A stretch of 28,981 nt of DNA from JBGUVL01 sp045134375 (GCA_045134375.1 JBGUVL010000021.1:1-28981); one strand, 5' to 3'. Shown: positions 15,153 to 23,884, counted from the first letter of the stretch. Numbers and translations are program-made. Notes: generated from the letters alone by a model not told the origin.

Positions 15153-16205
15153 ATGGAATTATGGATGGCGATGATGACCATATCTTTTCTGATTTTGGTT
15201 CTGCTTCTACTTCTTTTAATGAATCGAAATAAAACGATTACAACAAATGAAATGTCGAAAATCAGAAATGAAATGATGAAAGAATTGCTTGACTCTCAAA
15301 ATCGTATGCTAACCTCCATTCACTCGGATTTATCTACATTAAATGAATACCATGGGAATCGTATCACACAGATGGAGCATCATGTGAATGAGCAATTACA
15401 TACTTCATTGACACAGACCAATGATGTGTTTCAGCAAGTGATGCAACAAATGGTAAAAGTGAATGAAGCGCAATCACAATTATCAAAGTTGGGCAGTGAT
15501 ATTGCAGGCCTTCATCAAATTTTAAACGATAAGAAAAGTCGTGGTGTCTTTGGTGAAACAGCACTTTATTCTTTATTGGAAAATGCATTTGGACCCTATT
15601 CCAAACAATATGCAAAACAATATCAATTAAGTAATCATACCATTGTAGATGCGGTTGTTTTTTGTAGTGACAATAAGAATGTTATCTGCATTGATTCTAA
15701 ATTTCCTTTTGAAAATTACAATCGTTTACAAGAGAGTGATATTCCAGCATCAAAGAAAAAAACATTGATCAATGAGTTTTCAAGAGATGTGAAACATCAT
15801 ATTCAAACGATTGCAGACAAATATATCCTTCCAGAGGAAACCGCTGCATTTGCTTATCTGTTTCTTCCATCGGAGGCGATCTTTGCTTACATTAACGCAA
15901 ATCTTGATCAAGTCGTGCAGTTTTCTTATGAAAAAAAGGTATATCTAGTGTCTCCAACAACACTGATGGCATATTTGACCTTAATGAAAACGATCAATAT
16001 TAAGCAAAAGAAAAATGAAAAAATGAGAGTGATTCAGCAAGAATTATCCAAATTAGCAATCGAATTTGAGCGTTTCGTAAAACGATATGAAGCATTAAGT
16101 ACAGAATATGATCGTACGTACCGACAGATGCACGATCTTTTTGTTACCGCAGAAAAGATATCGCAACAATTTAAAAAAATTGAAGCGGCAGAATTTGAGG
16201 AATAA
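15153..16205 (+). CDS. rmuC: DNA recombination protein RmuC
   Basis: RmuC proteins limit recombination at inverted repeats and carry a restriction-endonuclease-like domain. N-terminal membrane helix (about 6-24), coiled coil (about 30-120), then the RmuC domain with GVFGETALYSLLE, VVDAVVF...VICIDSKFPFENY (the D...D-x-K nuclease-like motif), AAFAYLFLPSEAIFAYI and VYLVSPTTLMAYL. I prefer the ATG at 15153 with GGTGAT (15142-15147) upstream; an in-frame ATG at 15120 would add 11 residues but overlaps the end of the comK-like gene and has no ribosome binding site. At 350 residues it is on the short side of the family. Probably cotranscribed with the comK-like gene. Confidence 0.92.
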   Translation: MELWMAMMTISFLILVLLLLLLMNRNKTITTNEMSKIRNEMMKELLDSQNRMLTSIHSDLSTLNEYHGNRITQMEHHVNEQLHTSLTQTNDVFQQVMQQMVKVNEAQSQLSKLGSDIAGLHQILNDKKSRGVFGETALYSLLENAFGPYSKQYAKQYQLSNHTIVDAVVFCSDNKNVICIDSKFPFENYNRLQESDIPASKKKTLINEFSRDVKHHIQTIADKYILPEETAAFAYLFLPSEAIFAYINANLDQVVQFSYEKKVYLVSPTTLMAYLTLMKTINIKQKKNEKMRVIQQELSKLAIEFERFVKRYEALSTEYDRTYRQMHDLFVTAEKISQQFKKIEAAEFEE

Positions 16206-16210
16206 AAAAG

Positions 16211-16247
16211 AAACTTCACTGCATATCATAGAGCAGGAGGTTTTTTT
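16211..16247 (+). terminator. Hairpin and T tract covering the next ribosome binding site
   Basis: AAACTTC (16211-16217) and CTGC (16219-16222) pair with GCAG (16233-16236) and GAGGTTT (16237-16243), with one bulged A and a 10-base loop, followed by T. This is a terminator-like structure after rmuC, but its 3' arm contains AGGAGG (16235-16240), the ribosome binding site of the gene starting at 16248. Confidence 0.65.
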
Positions 16248-16709
16248 ATGTCAGGATTTTATGGGTGTCTTTGTGAAAATGAAGGACAAAGAGAATACCG
16301 TCTTATTCAAAATGGGCACTTTGCATGGAAAACAATGAAATTAGAGCAAGTGATCTATCAAGGAGTTAATTATCGATTTACTTATTCAGGGAAAATTAAA
16401 GTGTGTGATTCCCTTTCTCAAGAAATCAAGACTTATGCGGGAAAATGTCATAACGAAAAAGAACTACTATTATCTCTATTTGTATCAAAAATGGATCTTT
16501 TGCAACGGATTCTTTCAAAAGTATCATTTCTTTTAATTGATGATGGGGAAAGGGTGTTTATCCATACATCTCATGTACTATATTGTGCAAGAAAGCCAAA
16601 GGGTGCCATTTATCTAGCTAGTAATCGCAATGATTTACCTTTTTCTAATACGATTTCATTAACTGGCAGTATGCTTTTCTATAATAATAATTTGAAGCAA
16701 ATCACGTAG
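16248..16709 (+). CDS. Uncharacterised 153-residue protein
   Basis: I do not recognise this protein. It starts MSGFYGCLCENEG, has no signal peptide or membrane helix, and is mixed alpha/beta by appearance. Two stretches give a faint echo of class II glutamine amidotransferases: NEKELLLSLF (about 68-77), where such enzymes have a D-T-E-V-L-L element, and FLLIDDGERVFIHTSHVLYCARKPKGAIYLASNRNDL, where they have an F-A-I-x-D ... A-R-D-x-x-G-x-x-P-L pattern. There is no Cys at position 2, which those enzymes need, so it would be inactive if related. A strong AGGAGG lies 7 bases before the ATG but inside a terminator-like hairpin. It lies between rmuC and the oligoendopeptidase gene. Confidence 0.8.
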   Translation: MSGFYGCLCENEGQREYRLIQNGHFAWKTMKLEQVIYQGVNYRFTYSGKIKVCDSLSQEIKTYAGKCHNEKELLLSLFVSKMDLLQRILSKVSFLLIDDGERVFIHTSHVLYCARKPKGAIYLASNRNDLPFSNTISLTGSMLFYNNNLKQIT

Positions 16710-16732
16710 TAGCATATTTTTTCGAAAAAGGA

Positions 16733-16738
16733 TATAAT
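16733..16738 (+). promoter_or_regulatory. -10 box of the pepF-type gene
   Basis: A perfect TATAAT at 16733-16738; the -35 region (about 16710-16715, TAGCAT) is weak. The box overlaps an in-frame ATG at 16737, which therefore should not be the translation start. Confidence 0.45.
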
Positions 16739-16763
16739 GAAAAAAAGTGAGGTAGTGTTATTT

Positions 16764-18458
16764 ATGAAATTTCATGATTATCCTTATGATCGAGTGGATT
16801 ATGAGAAAAGCAAACAATGGATGGAAGAAAAAACATTGGCGTTAAAAAATGCGGTTGATTATCAAGTGTTTAAAGCTGTATTTGATGAAATACAGCAACA
16901 TAATACTTATTGTTTTACTATGCAGTCACTTTGTATGATTCGTCATTCTATTGCTACACAAGATCCTTTCTATGCGGAAGAAAATGCATATTGGGATGAA
17001 TATGGACCTTTGTTTGATGAAATCCATCAGAAATTTGTCAAGGTATTGTTACAAAGTCCCTATCTAGAACAAATCAAAGAAGAATTACCGAAAACATATT
17101 TTATGATTTTAGAAAATAAAGAAAAAACATTTTCTTCTGAGATCATTAAGGAAAAACAAAAAGAAAATGCGTTATGTAGTGAATATCAAAGGTTAATTGC
17201 TTCGGCACAAATTCCTTTTGAGGGAGAAATCTATACCTTAGCGATGCTGCAGAAGAGGATGCAGGATGACCATGAAGCCGCGAGAAAAAAAGCTTACCAA
17301 GCTTATTGGGGATGGTTTCAAGAAAAAGAAAATGAAGTGGATATGATTTTTGATCAAATGGTTCATGTTCGTGACCAAATGGCAAAAAAATTGGGTTACG
17401 ATAGTTATACCCAAATGTCGTATGCGATTTTAAATCGTTTTGATTATTGTGAAGAGGATATCAAATGCTATCGAAAACAAGTCATAGAGGAAGTAGTTCC
17501 GGTTGCTAATTCGCTGTATATGCGACAGAAAGAACGATTGGGAAAAGATCGTTTGGAATGCTTTGATGAGAATTATGAATTTAAGAGTGGTAACCCAAAG
17601 CCGAAATACAACAAAGATGAAATGGTGAAGCGGGCTTCTAAGTTGTATCATGAATTGTCCAAAGAAAGTGGGGAATTCTTTGATTTTATGGTCGAACATG
17701 AATTGCTTGATCTGGAAGCAAAAAAAGGAAAAGATATGGGTGGGTTCTGTGAATATTTACCTTACTTTAGTAGTCCTTTTATCTTTTCTAATTTTAATGG
17801 TACAAGCCATGATGTGGATGTTTTGACGCATGAAGCTGGACATGCATTTCAATGTTATACTTCTGGAAATATTCGTCCAATCGAATGCATTTGGCCAGGA
17901 TATGAAAGTTGTGAAATTCATTCGATGAGCATGGAATTTTTCGCTTGGCCTTGGATCTCCTCCTTTTTTGAAGAGGACAGTGAGAAATATTATTATCTTC
18001 ATTTAGGTGGTGCTGTGAAATTTATACCTTATGGTATTTTGGTGGATCATTTTCAGCATGAAGTTTACAACCATCCTACCATGTCTATTGAGGAAAGAAA
18101 GGCTTTGTGGCGTTCTTTAGAACGACAGTATTTACCACATAAAGATTATGAATCGCTTCCTTTCTTAGAAAAAGGTACCTGGTGGATGAAGCAGGCGCAC
18201 ATTTTTATGAGTCCTTTCTATTATGTTGATTATACCTTGGCACAAGCTTGTGCATTACAGTTTTGGGCTCGATTATATCATAAGGATGAAAGCGCATGGG
18301 ATGATTACTATAAGATTTGTCAGGTAGGGGGAACTTTAACCTTCCGGGAAATCGTTCATTTAGCTAATTTAAAAGTACCATTTGAGGAAGGTTGCCTTAA
18401 TGATGTGATGAAGCAAGTGAATGGTTATTTGAGTGCAATCCATGATAAAGAACTTTAG
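16764..18458 (+). CDS. M3 family oligoendopeptidase F
   Basis: Zinc metallopeptidase that cleaves short peptides in the cytoplasm. The catalytic HExxH motif is H356-EAGH360 in LTHEAGHAFQCY, followed by the third ligand region GYESCEIHSMSMEFFAWPW, and YYVDYTLAQACALQFW near the C-terminus. Length 564 is typical. I chose the ATG at 16764: it gives the family-typical start MKFHDYPYDRVD and has GAGGT (16749-16753) upstream, while the in-frame ATG at 16737 overlaps a TATAAT. No signal peptide. Followed by a terminator, so the gene stands alone. Confidence 0.95.
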   Translation: MKFHDYPYDRVDYEKSKQWMEEKTLALKNAVDYQVFKAVFDEIQQHNTYCFTMQSLCMIRHSIATQDPFYAEENAYWDEYGPLFDEIHQKFVKVLLQSPYLEQIKEELPKTYFMILENKEKTFSSEIIKEKQKENALCSEYQRLIASAQIPFEGEIYTLAMLQKRMQDDHEAARKKAYQAYWGWFQEKENEVDMIFDQMVHVRDQMAKKLGYDSYTQMSYAILNRFDYCEEDIKCYRKQVIEEVVPVANSLYMRQKERLGKDRLECFDENYEFKSGNPKPKYNKDEMVKRASKLYHELSKESGEFFDFMVEHELLDLEAKKGKDMGGFCEYLPYFSSPFIFSNFNGTSHDVDVLTHEAGHAFQCYTSGNIRPIECIWPGYESCEIHSMSMEFFAWPWISSFFEEDSEKYYYLHLGGAVKFIPYGILVDHFQHEVYNHPTMSIEERKALWRSLERQYLPHKDYESLPFLEKGTWWMKQAHIFMSPFYYVDYTLAQACALQFWARLYHKDESAWDDYYKICQVGGTLTFREIVHLANLKVPFEEGCLNDVMKQVNGYLSAIHDKEL

Positions 18459-18482
18459 TAAGTACAATAAATTGTATGGGGG

Positions 18483-18510
18483 AAAGAGGATTCGATCCTC
18501 TTTTTCTTTT
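18483..18510 (+). terminator. Intrinsic terminator of the pepF-type gene
   Basis: AAAGAGGAT (18483-18491) and ATCCTCTTT (18495-18503) form a perfect 9-bp stem with a TCG loop, followed by TTCTTTT. Confidence 0.92.
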
Positions 18511-18561
18511 GCTTGTGTCGTATAGAAAATATGTGAAATTATAGTAGAATTACGATAACAA

Positions 18562-18590
18562 TTGACGAGTTATTTTTATCGGTGTATGAT
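18562..18590 (+). promoter_or_regulatory. Promoter of the marR-ABC exporter operon
   Basis: TTGACG (18562-18567), 17 bases, TATGAT (18585-18590). Transcription would start near 18597. Confidence 0.78.
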
Positions 18591-18593
18591 TGT

Positions 18594-18606
18594 TTAATCA
18601 AATTAA
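18594..18606. promoter_or_regulatory. Candidate MarR operator
   Basis: TTAAT (18594-18598), CAA, ATTAA (18602-18606) is an inverted repeat at the predicted transcription start, where a repressor could block initiation. Short AT-rich repeats arise easily by chance, so this is tentative. Confidence 0.3.
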
Positions 18607-18640
18607 TAGTTAAGCACATTAAGTAAATAGGAGAAGGTTT

Positions 18641-19081
18641 ATGAATACGAATGAATTAGCTGCACAAATTAGAGAGATGATGTATTTTGGGAAAGGACGA
18701 TTTTTTAAGCATCGTTGTACCCATTGCATCAATCCACATGATATGATGTTTCTCAAAGCGATCATTCAGCTGAGTAATCAGTCAAAGGGAATGGTGAAAA
18801 TGAGTGATGTTTCGAACTACTTCAATATTTCAGCCCCAGCGATGACACAACAAGTACGTCGTTTTGAAAAAATGAACTTTATTGAAAGAGTCCAGCAAGA
18901 ACATGATCGTCGTAGTGTTTATCTAAGATTAACGGCTCATGCATTGGAAAAAATAAACGAAACCGAGGCAGTGCTTAATCAGGATTTGATAGACTTCATC
19001 ACCTATTTAGGGGAAGAAGATAGTAAGGAACTGATTCGTATTATGAAGAAAGCAAGTCAGTTTCTAATGGAAAATAAATAA
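18641..19081 (+). CDS. MarR family transcriptional regulator
   Basis: Winged-helix DNA-binding protein, probably a repressor of the exporter genes that follow. The 146-residue protein shows the wHTH at about 50-100: MVKMSDVSNYFNISAPAMTQQVRRFEKMNFIERV then the wing with D-R-R-S-V-Y-L-R-L-T. An unusual N-terminal segment carries HRCTHCINPHD with two cysteines and two histidines (about 25-35), possibly a redox or metal sensing site. ATG preceded by AGGAGAAGG. Lies 14 bases before the first ABC gene, in the classic regulator-first arrangement. Confidence 0.93.
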   Translation: MNTNELAAQIREMMYFGKGRFFKHRCTHCINPHDMMFLKAIIQLSNQSKGMVKMSDVSNYFNISAPAMTQQVRRFEKMNFIERVQQEHDRRSVYLRLTAHALEKINETEAVLNQDLIDFITYLGEEDSKELIRIMKKASQFLMENK

Positions 19082-19095
19082 GAAAGGAGCGTTCT

Positions 19096-21330
19096 ATGCT
19101 TAGATTAGTGACTTATGTAAAAAAGTACTGGCTTTCTATCCTATGTATTGTTGCTTTGTTGTATGGACAGGCACAGTGTGAGCTAGCTTTGCCTGATTAC
19201 ATGTCGGATATCATTAGTGTGGGAATTCAGGCAGGTGGAGTAGAATCTGCAGTACCGATGGAACTATCAAAAGAGACATATGAAAAAGTAAAAATTTTGA
19301 TGAGTGAAGAGAATGTGGCTTTTCTGGATCAATGCTATCGCTATGAAGACAGGGATAATGATTCTTTATATTATGCTGTTGAGGAGTCGATGTTGCAAAA
19401 GGGAGTCTATGTTCTAAAAGAGGAATCGTATCGCAATGATTCAAGGTTACAGGAAGCATTTGCTGCACCATTGTTAATTACGTATGGGATTGAGGCAACG
19501 CAACAGGAAAGCACTACCACTGCGAAAGATGAAATCAATGAGATGCTTTCTCAGTTACCAGAAGGGGTGGATCCTTTCGTTATATTCGCTAGGATGAGCG
19601 AAGAACAAAAGCAAGAAATTTGTGATTCCATCGAAGATAAGCTTTCCGTTATGGGAGAAAGCAGTGCTTTGATTGCTTCGGCACAAATGGTGAGTAAAGA
19701 ATATGAATCACTGGGGATAGCAACCGATCAAATTCAAATGATTTATATTGGCAGTGTTGGTGTTAAAATGTTGAGCATTGCTTTTGCTGGTGTACTCTGT
19801 GCTATTTTGGTAGGTTATTTCTCCAGTCGCAGTGCAGCAGGTATTGCTCGTGATTTAAGAAGAGATGTTTTTGAAAAAGTGGAATCCTTCTCAAATGAAG
19901 AATTAACTCGTTTTTCTACTGCTTCTTTGATTACCCGAACAACGAATGATGTTCAGCAGATTCAAATGGCGTTGACAATGATGCTTCGCTTTATGATTTA
20001 TTCACCAATCATGGGCATTGGTGCGATTATTCGTGTCCTTGATAGTGATGGCAGTATGATTTGGATCATTGCTGCAACCGTCATTTTGATCATGATTGTC
20101 ATCAGTATTTTGATGGCTGTTGCAGGACCAAAATTTAAAGCGATGCAGAAACTAGTGGATCGCTTGAATCTTGTAATGCGAGAACAATTAAATGGAATGC
20201 TTGTCATTCGTGCTTTTCACAATGAAGATAAAGAAGCGATACGCTTTGATCATGCGAATAAAAATATGACAAATACGCAATTATTTACCACACGTTCGAT
20301 GGCGTTGATGATGCCGATCATTATGTTCATCTTTAATAGTGTTTCCTTAGTCATTATTTGGGTAGGTTCCCATTTGGTGGATTTGGGTACCATGCAAATT
20401 GGGGATATGATGGCTTATATGCAGTATGCAATGCAAATCATTATGTCCTTTATGTTCATTGCGATGATTGCCTTATTCATACCACGTGCTGGAGTTGCAG
20501 CAAAGCGAGTGTTTGAAGTATTAGATACCAAACTTTCCATTCAAGATCCAGAGATGGAGGAAGAACCATTAGCGAAAGGTACGGTCGCTTTTCATCATGT
20601 TAGTTTTGCCTATCCAGGAGCGGAAGAAGAAGTATTAAGCGACATTAACTTTTGCACAAAACCAGGACAGACGACGGCTTTTATCGGAAGTACAGGAAGT
20701 GGAAAAAGTACGATTGTTAATTTGATTCAACGTTTCTATGACGTTAGTAAAGGTAGCATCGAAATCGATGGTGTTGATGTTCGTAAGATGAATCAGCAAA
20801 CGTTACGTCGAAAAATTGGTTTCGTACCTCAGAAAGGACAATTATTTTCAGGTACGATCGCATCGAATATTAAATTTAGTGATGCTTCCATCAGTGATGA
20901 GCAAATGAGAGAAGCCGCTGAAATTGCACAGGCAAGTGAATTCATCGAAAGCAAACCAGAAGGTTATCAAACACCGATTGCCCAAGGTGGTGGTAATGTA
21001 TCAGGTGGACAAAAGCAGCGTATCTCGATTGCTAGAGCGATAGCAAAACAACCAGAAATCTTTATTTTTGATGATAGTTTTAGTGCTCTTGATTTTAAAA
21101 CCGATGCAAAGCTAAGAGAAGCCTTAGGGAAATTGTGCCGTAAAAATGGCGCTACGATGCTTGTGATTGCGCAACGTATTGCTTCGATTATGCACGCTGA
21201 CCAGATCATTGTATTAGAAGAAGGAAGGATGGTAGGAAAAGGAACTCATGAAGAATTGATGAAAGATTGTCCTATCTATCAAGAAATTGCTTTGTCACAG
21301 TTAAGTAAGGAGGAACTTGAAAATGAATAA
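19096..21330 (+). CDS. ABC exporter subunit 1 (degenerate ATP site side)
   Basis: Half-transporter with fused membrane and ATPase domains, one half of a heterodimeric exporter. Membrane helices begin at about 10-28, 217-241 and onward to 465; the ATPase domain (about 495-744) has Walker A GSTGSGKST (531-539), signature V-SGGQ (636-639) and Walker B FIFDD. The catalytic Glu after Walker B is Asp (D660) and the switch His is Gln (Q693 in IAQR), so this half supplies the non-hydrolysing site, as in TM287/288-type exporters. At 744 residues it is about 160 longer than usual: residues 45-210 form a charged, mostly helical insertion between helices 1 and 2, which would lie outside the cell. Overlaps the next gene by 8 bases. 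Confidence 0.94.
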   Translation: MLRLVTYVKKYWLSILCIVALLYGQAQCELALPDYMSDIISVGIQAGGVESAVPMELSKETYEKVKILMSEENVAFLDQCYRYEDRDNDSLYYAVEESMLQKGVYVLKEESYRNDSRLQEAFAAPLLITYGIEATQQESTTTAKDEINEMLSQLPEGVDPFVIFARMSEEQKQEICDSIEDKLSVMGESSALIASAQMVSKEYESLGIATDQIQMIYIGSVGVKMLSIAFAGVLCAILVGYFSSRSAAGIARDLRRDVFEKVESFSNEELTRFSTASLITRTTNDVQQIQMALTMMLRFMIYSPIMGIGAIIRVLDSDGSMIWIIAATVILIMIVISILMAVAGPKFKAMQKLVDRLNLVMREQLNGMLVIRAFHNEDKEAIRFDHANKNMTNTQLFTTRSMALMMPIIMFIFNSVSLVIIWVGSHLVDLGTMQIGDMMAYMQYAMQIIMSFMFIAMIALFIPRAGVAAKRVFEVLDTKLSIQDPEMEEEPLAKGTVAFHHVSFAYPGAEEEVLSDINFCTKPGQTTAFIGSTGSGKSTIVNLIQRFYDVSKGSIEIDGVDVRKMNQQTLRRKIGFVPQKGQLFSGTIASNIKFSDASISDEQMREAAEIAQASEFIESKPEGYQTPIAQGGGNVSGGQKQRISIARAIAKQPEIFIFDDSFSALDFKTDAKLREALGKLCRKNGATMLVIAQRIASIMHADQIIVLEEGRMVGKGTHEELMKDCPIYQEIALSQLSKEELENE

Positions 21331-23230
21331 TGAAACAAGAAGACCTCCAAGAGGGCCAATGGGAGGTCATGGTCCTATGCGAGGTGGCCATGGCAATGAA
21401 AAAGCCAAAGATTTAAAAGGAACCTTGCTTCAGCTTTTACGTTATTTAGGTAGCTATCGCTATTTGCTGTTATTGGCACTGTTATTTGCGATTGGGGCAA
21501 CGATCATTGTTATTGTTGGTCCTGATATTTTGGGAAATGCGACAACGGAGCTTGCGAATGGTTTAATGGCAAAAGCTCAGGGAACGGGGGGCATTGATTT
21601 TCAAAAAATCTATACGATCATTATGACATTAGTAGGTCTTTATTTAGTATCAATGATTTGTTCGTATGTACAAGGATATCTCATGGCTACCATTTCACAA
21701 AAGACTTGCTACCGTTTACGAAAAGAACTATCGGAGAAAATAAATACCTTGCCATTGCGTTATTTTGATCAAACCTCCCAAGGAGATGTATTAAGTCGAG
21801 TAACGAATGATATTGATATGATTGGACAAGGTTTGAATCAAAGTATGTCACAAATTTTAACATCCATTGTTCAGATTATCGGAATTGCCTTTATGATGAT
21901 CAAAATTAGTTGGATCATGTCACTTGTTTCATTTTGTGTTATACCAATCTCAGGAATCCTTATTTTATTCGTTACGAAACGTAGTCAACGATATTTCATT
22001 TCACAACAGACTTCCTTAGGACTAGTGAATGGTCATGTGGAAGAAATGTATGGTGGACATACGGTCGTGAAAGCATTCAATAAGGAAGCCGATTCTTTGG
22101 CTTTATTCAATGAATATAATGACAAACTGTATGAATCCGCATGGAAATCACAATTTTTATCTGGTTTGATGCATCCGATTACACAGTTTATTGGAAATGT
22201 TGGCTATGTGTTTGTGGTATTGATTGGTGGTATTTTAGCCACACATTCAAAGATTACCTTATTTGGTATCGTCTTTTCTGGTGTAGGAGTAACCATCGGT
22301 AATATTCAGTCCTTCATTCAATACGTTCGTATGTTCAATCAACCGATTTCGCAAGCGGCGCAAATCATGAACATGCTGCAAAGCACCGCGGCTGCTGGAG
22401 AACGTGTGTTTGCCTTTTTACAGGAAGAGGAGGAAATTAAGGAAAGTGAAACTCCAATTTCGATTTATGATGAAAACAATCAAATTAAGATAGAAGGAAG
22501 TGTTGCTTTTGAAGATGTTCGTTTTGGATATACACCAGACAAAATTGTCATTAAACACTTTAGTATGTATATTAAAGATGGTCAAAAAGTTGCTATTGTT
22601 GGACCAACAGGAGCCGGGAAAACGACCATTGTCAAGCTATTAATGCGTTTCTATGAATTGGATCATGGTACGATCTATGTGGGTGGACATAACATCAAGG
22701 AATATCGTCGCAGCGATTTAAGAAGTTTATTTGGTATGGTGTTGCAGGATGCTTGGTTGTTTAGTGGAAGTGTTATGGATAATCTTCGCTATTCAAAATT
22801 GAATGCAAGTGATGAGGAAGTATATGCTGCTGCTAAAGCTGCTCATGTAGATCATTTTATAAAAACATTGGAACATGGTTATGATACGGAATTAAATGAA
22901 GAAACAAGTAATATCTCACAAGGTCAGAAACAATTGTTGACGATAGCACGGGCTTTCTTGGCGGATCCGAAAATCTTAATTTTGGATGAAGCAACAAGTA
23001 ATGTTGATACGCGTACGGAAGTGTTAATTCAGGAAGGGATGGAAAAATTGATGAAAGGAAGAACCTCCTTTATTATTGCTCATCGTCTTTCTACTATTCG
23101 CAATGCCGATATCATATTGGTAATGAATGAAGGTGATATCGTAGAAGTTGGAGATCACGAAGAGTTATTGGCTCGTGGTGGCTTCTATGCAACTTTATAT
23201 AATTCTCAATTTGCTCAAGATGAGGAGTAA
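21323..23230 (+). CDS. ABC exporter subunit 2 (catalytic ATP site side)
   Basis: Partner half-transporter. It starts with a Pro/Gly/His/Arg-rich tail (RRPPRGPMGGHGPMRGGHG), common in this exporter type, then six membrane helices (about 40-330) and an ATPase domain with Walker A GPTGAGKTT (427-435), Walker B LILDEAT (E556) and H587 in IAHR, all consensus. Its signature is NISQGQ instead of LSGGQ, so it completes the degenerate site of subunit 1, while subunit 1's intact VSGGQ completes the active site here: the two halves are complementary. Start chosen at ATG 21323, with AAGGAGG (21307-21313) 9 bases upstream; the TTG at 21317 is less likely. 635 residues. Substrate unknown, drugs or lipids are typical. 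Confidence 0.95.
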   Translation: MNNETRRPPRGPMGGHGPMRGGHGNEKAKDLKGTLLQLLRYLGSYRYLLLLALLFAIGATIIVIVGPDILGNATTELANGLMAKAQGTGGIDFQKIYTIIMTLVGLYLVSMICSYVQGYLMATISQKTCYRLRKELSEKINTLPLRYFDQTSQGDVLSRVTNDIDMIGQGLNQSMSQILTSIVQIIGIAFMMIKISWIMSLVSFCVIPISGILILFVTKRSQRYFISQQTSLGLVNGHVEEMYGGHTVVKAFNKEADSLALFNEYNDKLYESAWKSQFLSGLMHPITQFIGNVGYVFVVLIGGILATHSKITLFGIVFSGVGVTIGNIQSFIQYVRMFNQPISQAAQIMNMLQSTAAAGERVFAFLQEEEEIKESETPISIYDENNQIKIEGSVAFEDVRFGYTPDKIVIKHFSMYIKDGQKVAIVGPTGAGKTTIVKLLMRFYELDHGTIYVGGHNIKEYRRSDLRSLFGMVLQDAWLFSGSVMDNLRYSKLNASDEEVYAAAKAAHVDHFIKTLEHGYDTELNEETSNISQGQKQLLTIARAFLADPKILILDEATSNVDTRTEVLIQEGMEKLMKGRTSFIIAHRLSTIRNADIILVMNEGDIVEVGDHEELLARGGFYATLYNSQFAQDEE

Positions 23231-23312
23231 AAAAACAGAGCTATTGATGGTAATTCCCATAAGTTAATCGTTTAACTTATGGGGGTTACTACCTTTCTCT
23301 GTTTTTTTTTTT
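23230..23312 (+). terminator. Compound terminator with a 28-bp palindrome
   Basis: Outer stem AAAAAACAGAG (23230-23240) / CTCTGTTTTTT (23297-23307), a small GGTA (23249-23252) / TACC (23290-23293) pair, and a perfect inner stem CCCATAAGTTAA (23256-23267) / TTAACTTATGGG (23272-23283) with a TCGT loop, followed by a run of 11 T. The inner palindrome could also be a DNA operator for the TetR protein encoded 7 bases after the T run. Confidence 0.8.
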
Positions 23313-23318
23313 GCTTGG

Positions 23319-23873
23319 ATGCCTAAAATCATTGATGAGGCCTACGATTTAATCTTGAACAGCGCCAAACAAAAACTTTTCGAAGAGGGATATTCTGCTT
23401 TTTCTTTGCGCCCTGTTGCGATGGATTGTGGAATTGCGGTAGGGACCATTTATCATTATTTTGAAAATAAAGATGATTTAATTGCCGCTGTTAGGTTGGA
23501 AGATTGGAAATGTGCAATGGTAAAAATGGAAATCCATTGCCAAGCAGCAACAACATTATCGGATGGATTATTGTCCATCTATTCTGCGATTGATAATTTT
23601 TGTGGGATTTATGAAACCATTTGGAGTCAAAGTGAGGATCACATTAGTGTGAAAATATTAAATACTCGTCGAATCCAACTGCAGATGCGTTTGAATCAAA
23701 AAATTAGAGAATTGCTTCAGCGCTTTGATCGAATGGAAGATTTTGATCTTTCTCTTTTGCTTGTTCAAATCATATTGTCTAGTGTGTTAGAAAAGGAAAC
23801 ATCAGCAAAACAATTTCATAAGTTGATATTGCGTTTGTTTCCTATTTATGCGGATGAACCGCAAGAAAGGTAA
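23319..23873 (+). CDS. TetR/AcrR family transcriptional regulator
   Basis: One-component repressor of 184 residues. The N-terminal HTH is clear (about 8-55): A-K-Q-K-L-F-E-E-G-Y, LRPVAMDCGIAVGTIYHYFENKDDL. The C-terminal ligand domain is divergent, as usual, so the inducer cannot be guessed. The ATG at 23319 follows directly on the terminator T tract and has no Shine-Dalgarno sequence; no good internal start keeps the HTH intact, so either translation starts without one or the mRNA is leaderless. It ends 11 bases before the flavin-reductase-like gene, which it likely regulates. Confidence 0.9.
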   Translation: MPKIIDEAYDLILNSAKQKLFEEGYSAFSLRPVAMDCGIAVGTIYHYFENKDDLIAAVRLEDWKCAMVKMEIHCQAATTLSDGLLSIYSAIDNFCGIYETIWSQSEDHISVKILNTRRIQLQMRLNQKIRELLQRFDRMEDFDLSLLLVQIILSSVLEKETSAKQFHKLILRLFPIYADEPQER

Positions 23874-23884
23874 TAGGTGAGATT

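Noticed and set aside
16737..16763. Earlier in-frame ATG for the M3 peptidase
   Set aside because: It overlaps a TATAAT box, lacks a ribosome binding site and adds residues not typical of the family.
21317..21322. TTG start two codons upstream for ABC subunit 2
   Set aside because: The ATG at 21323 has better spacing from AAGGAGG and a stronger start codon.
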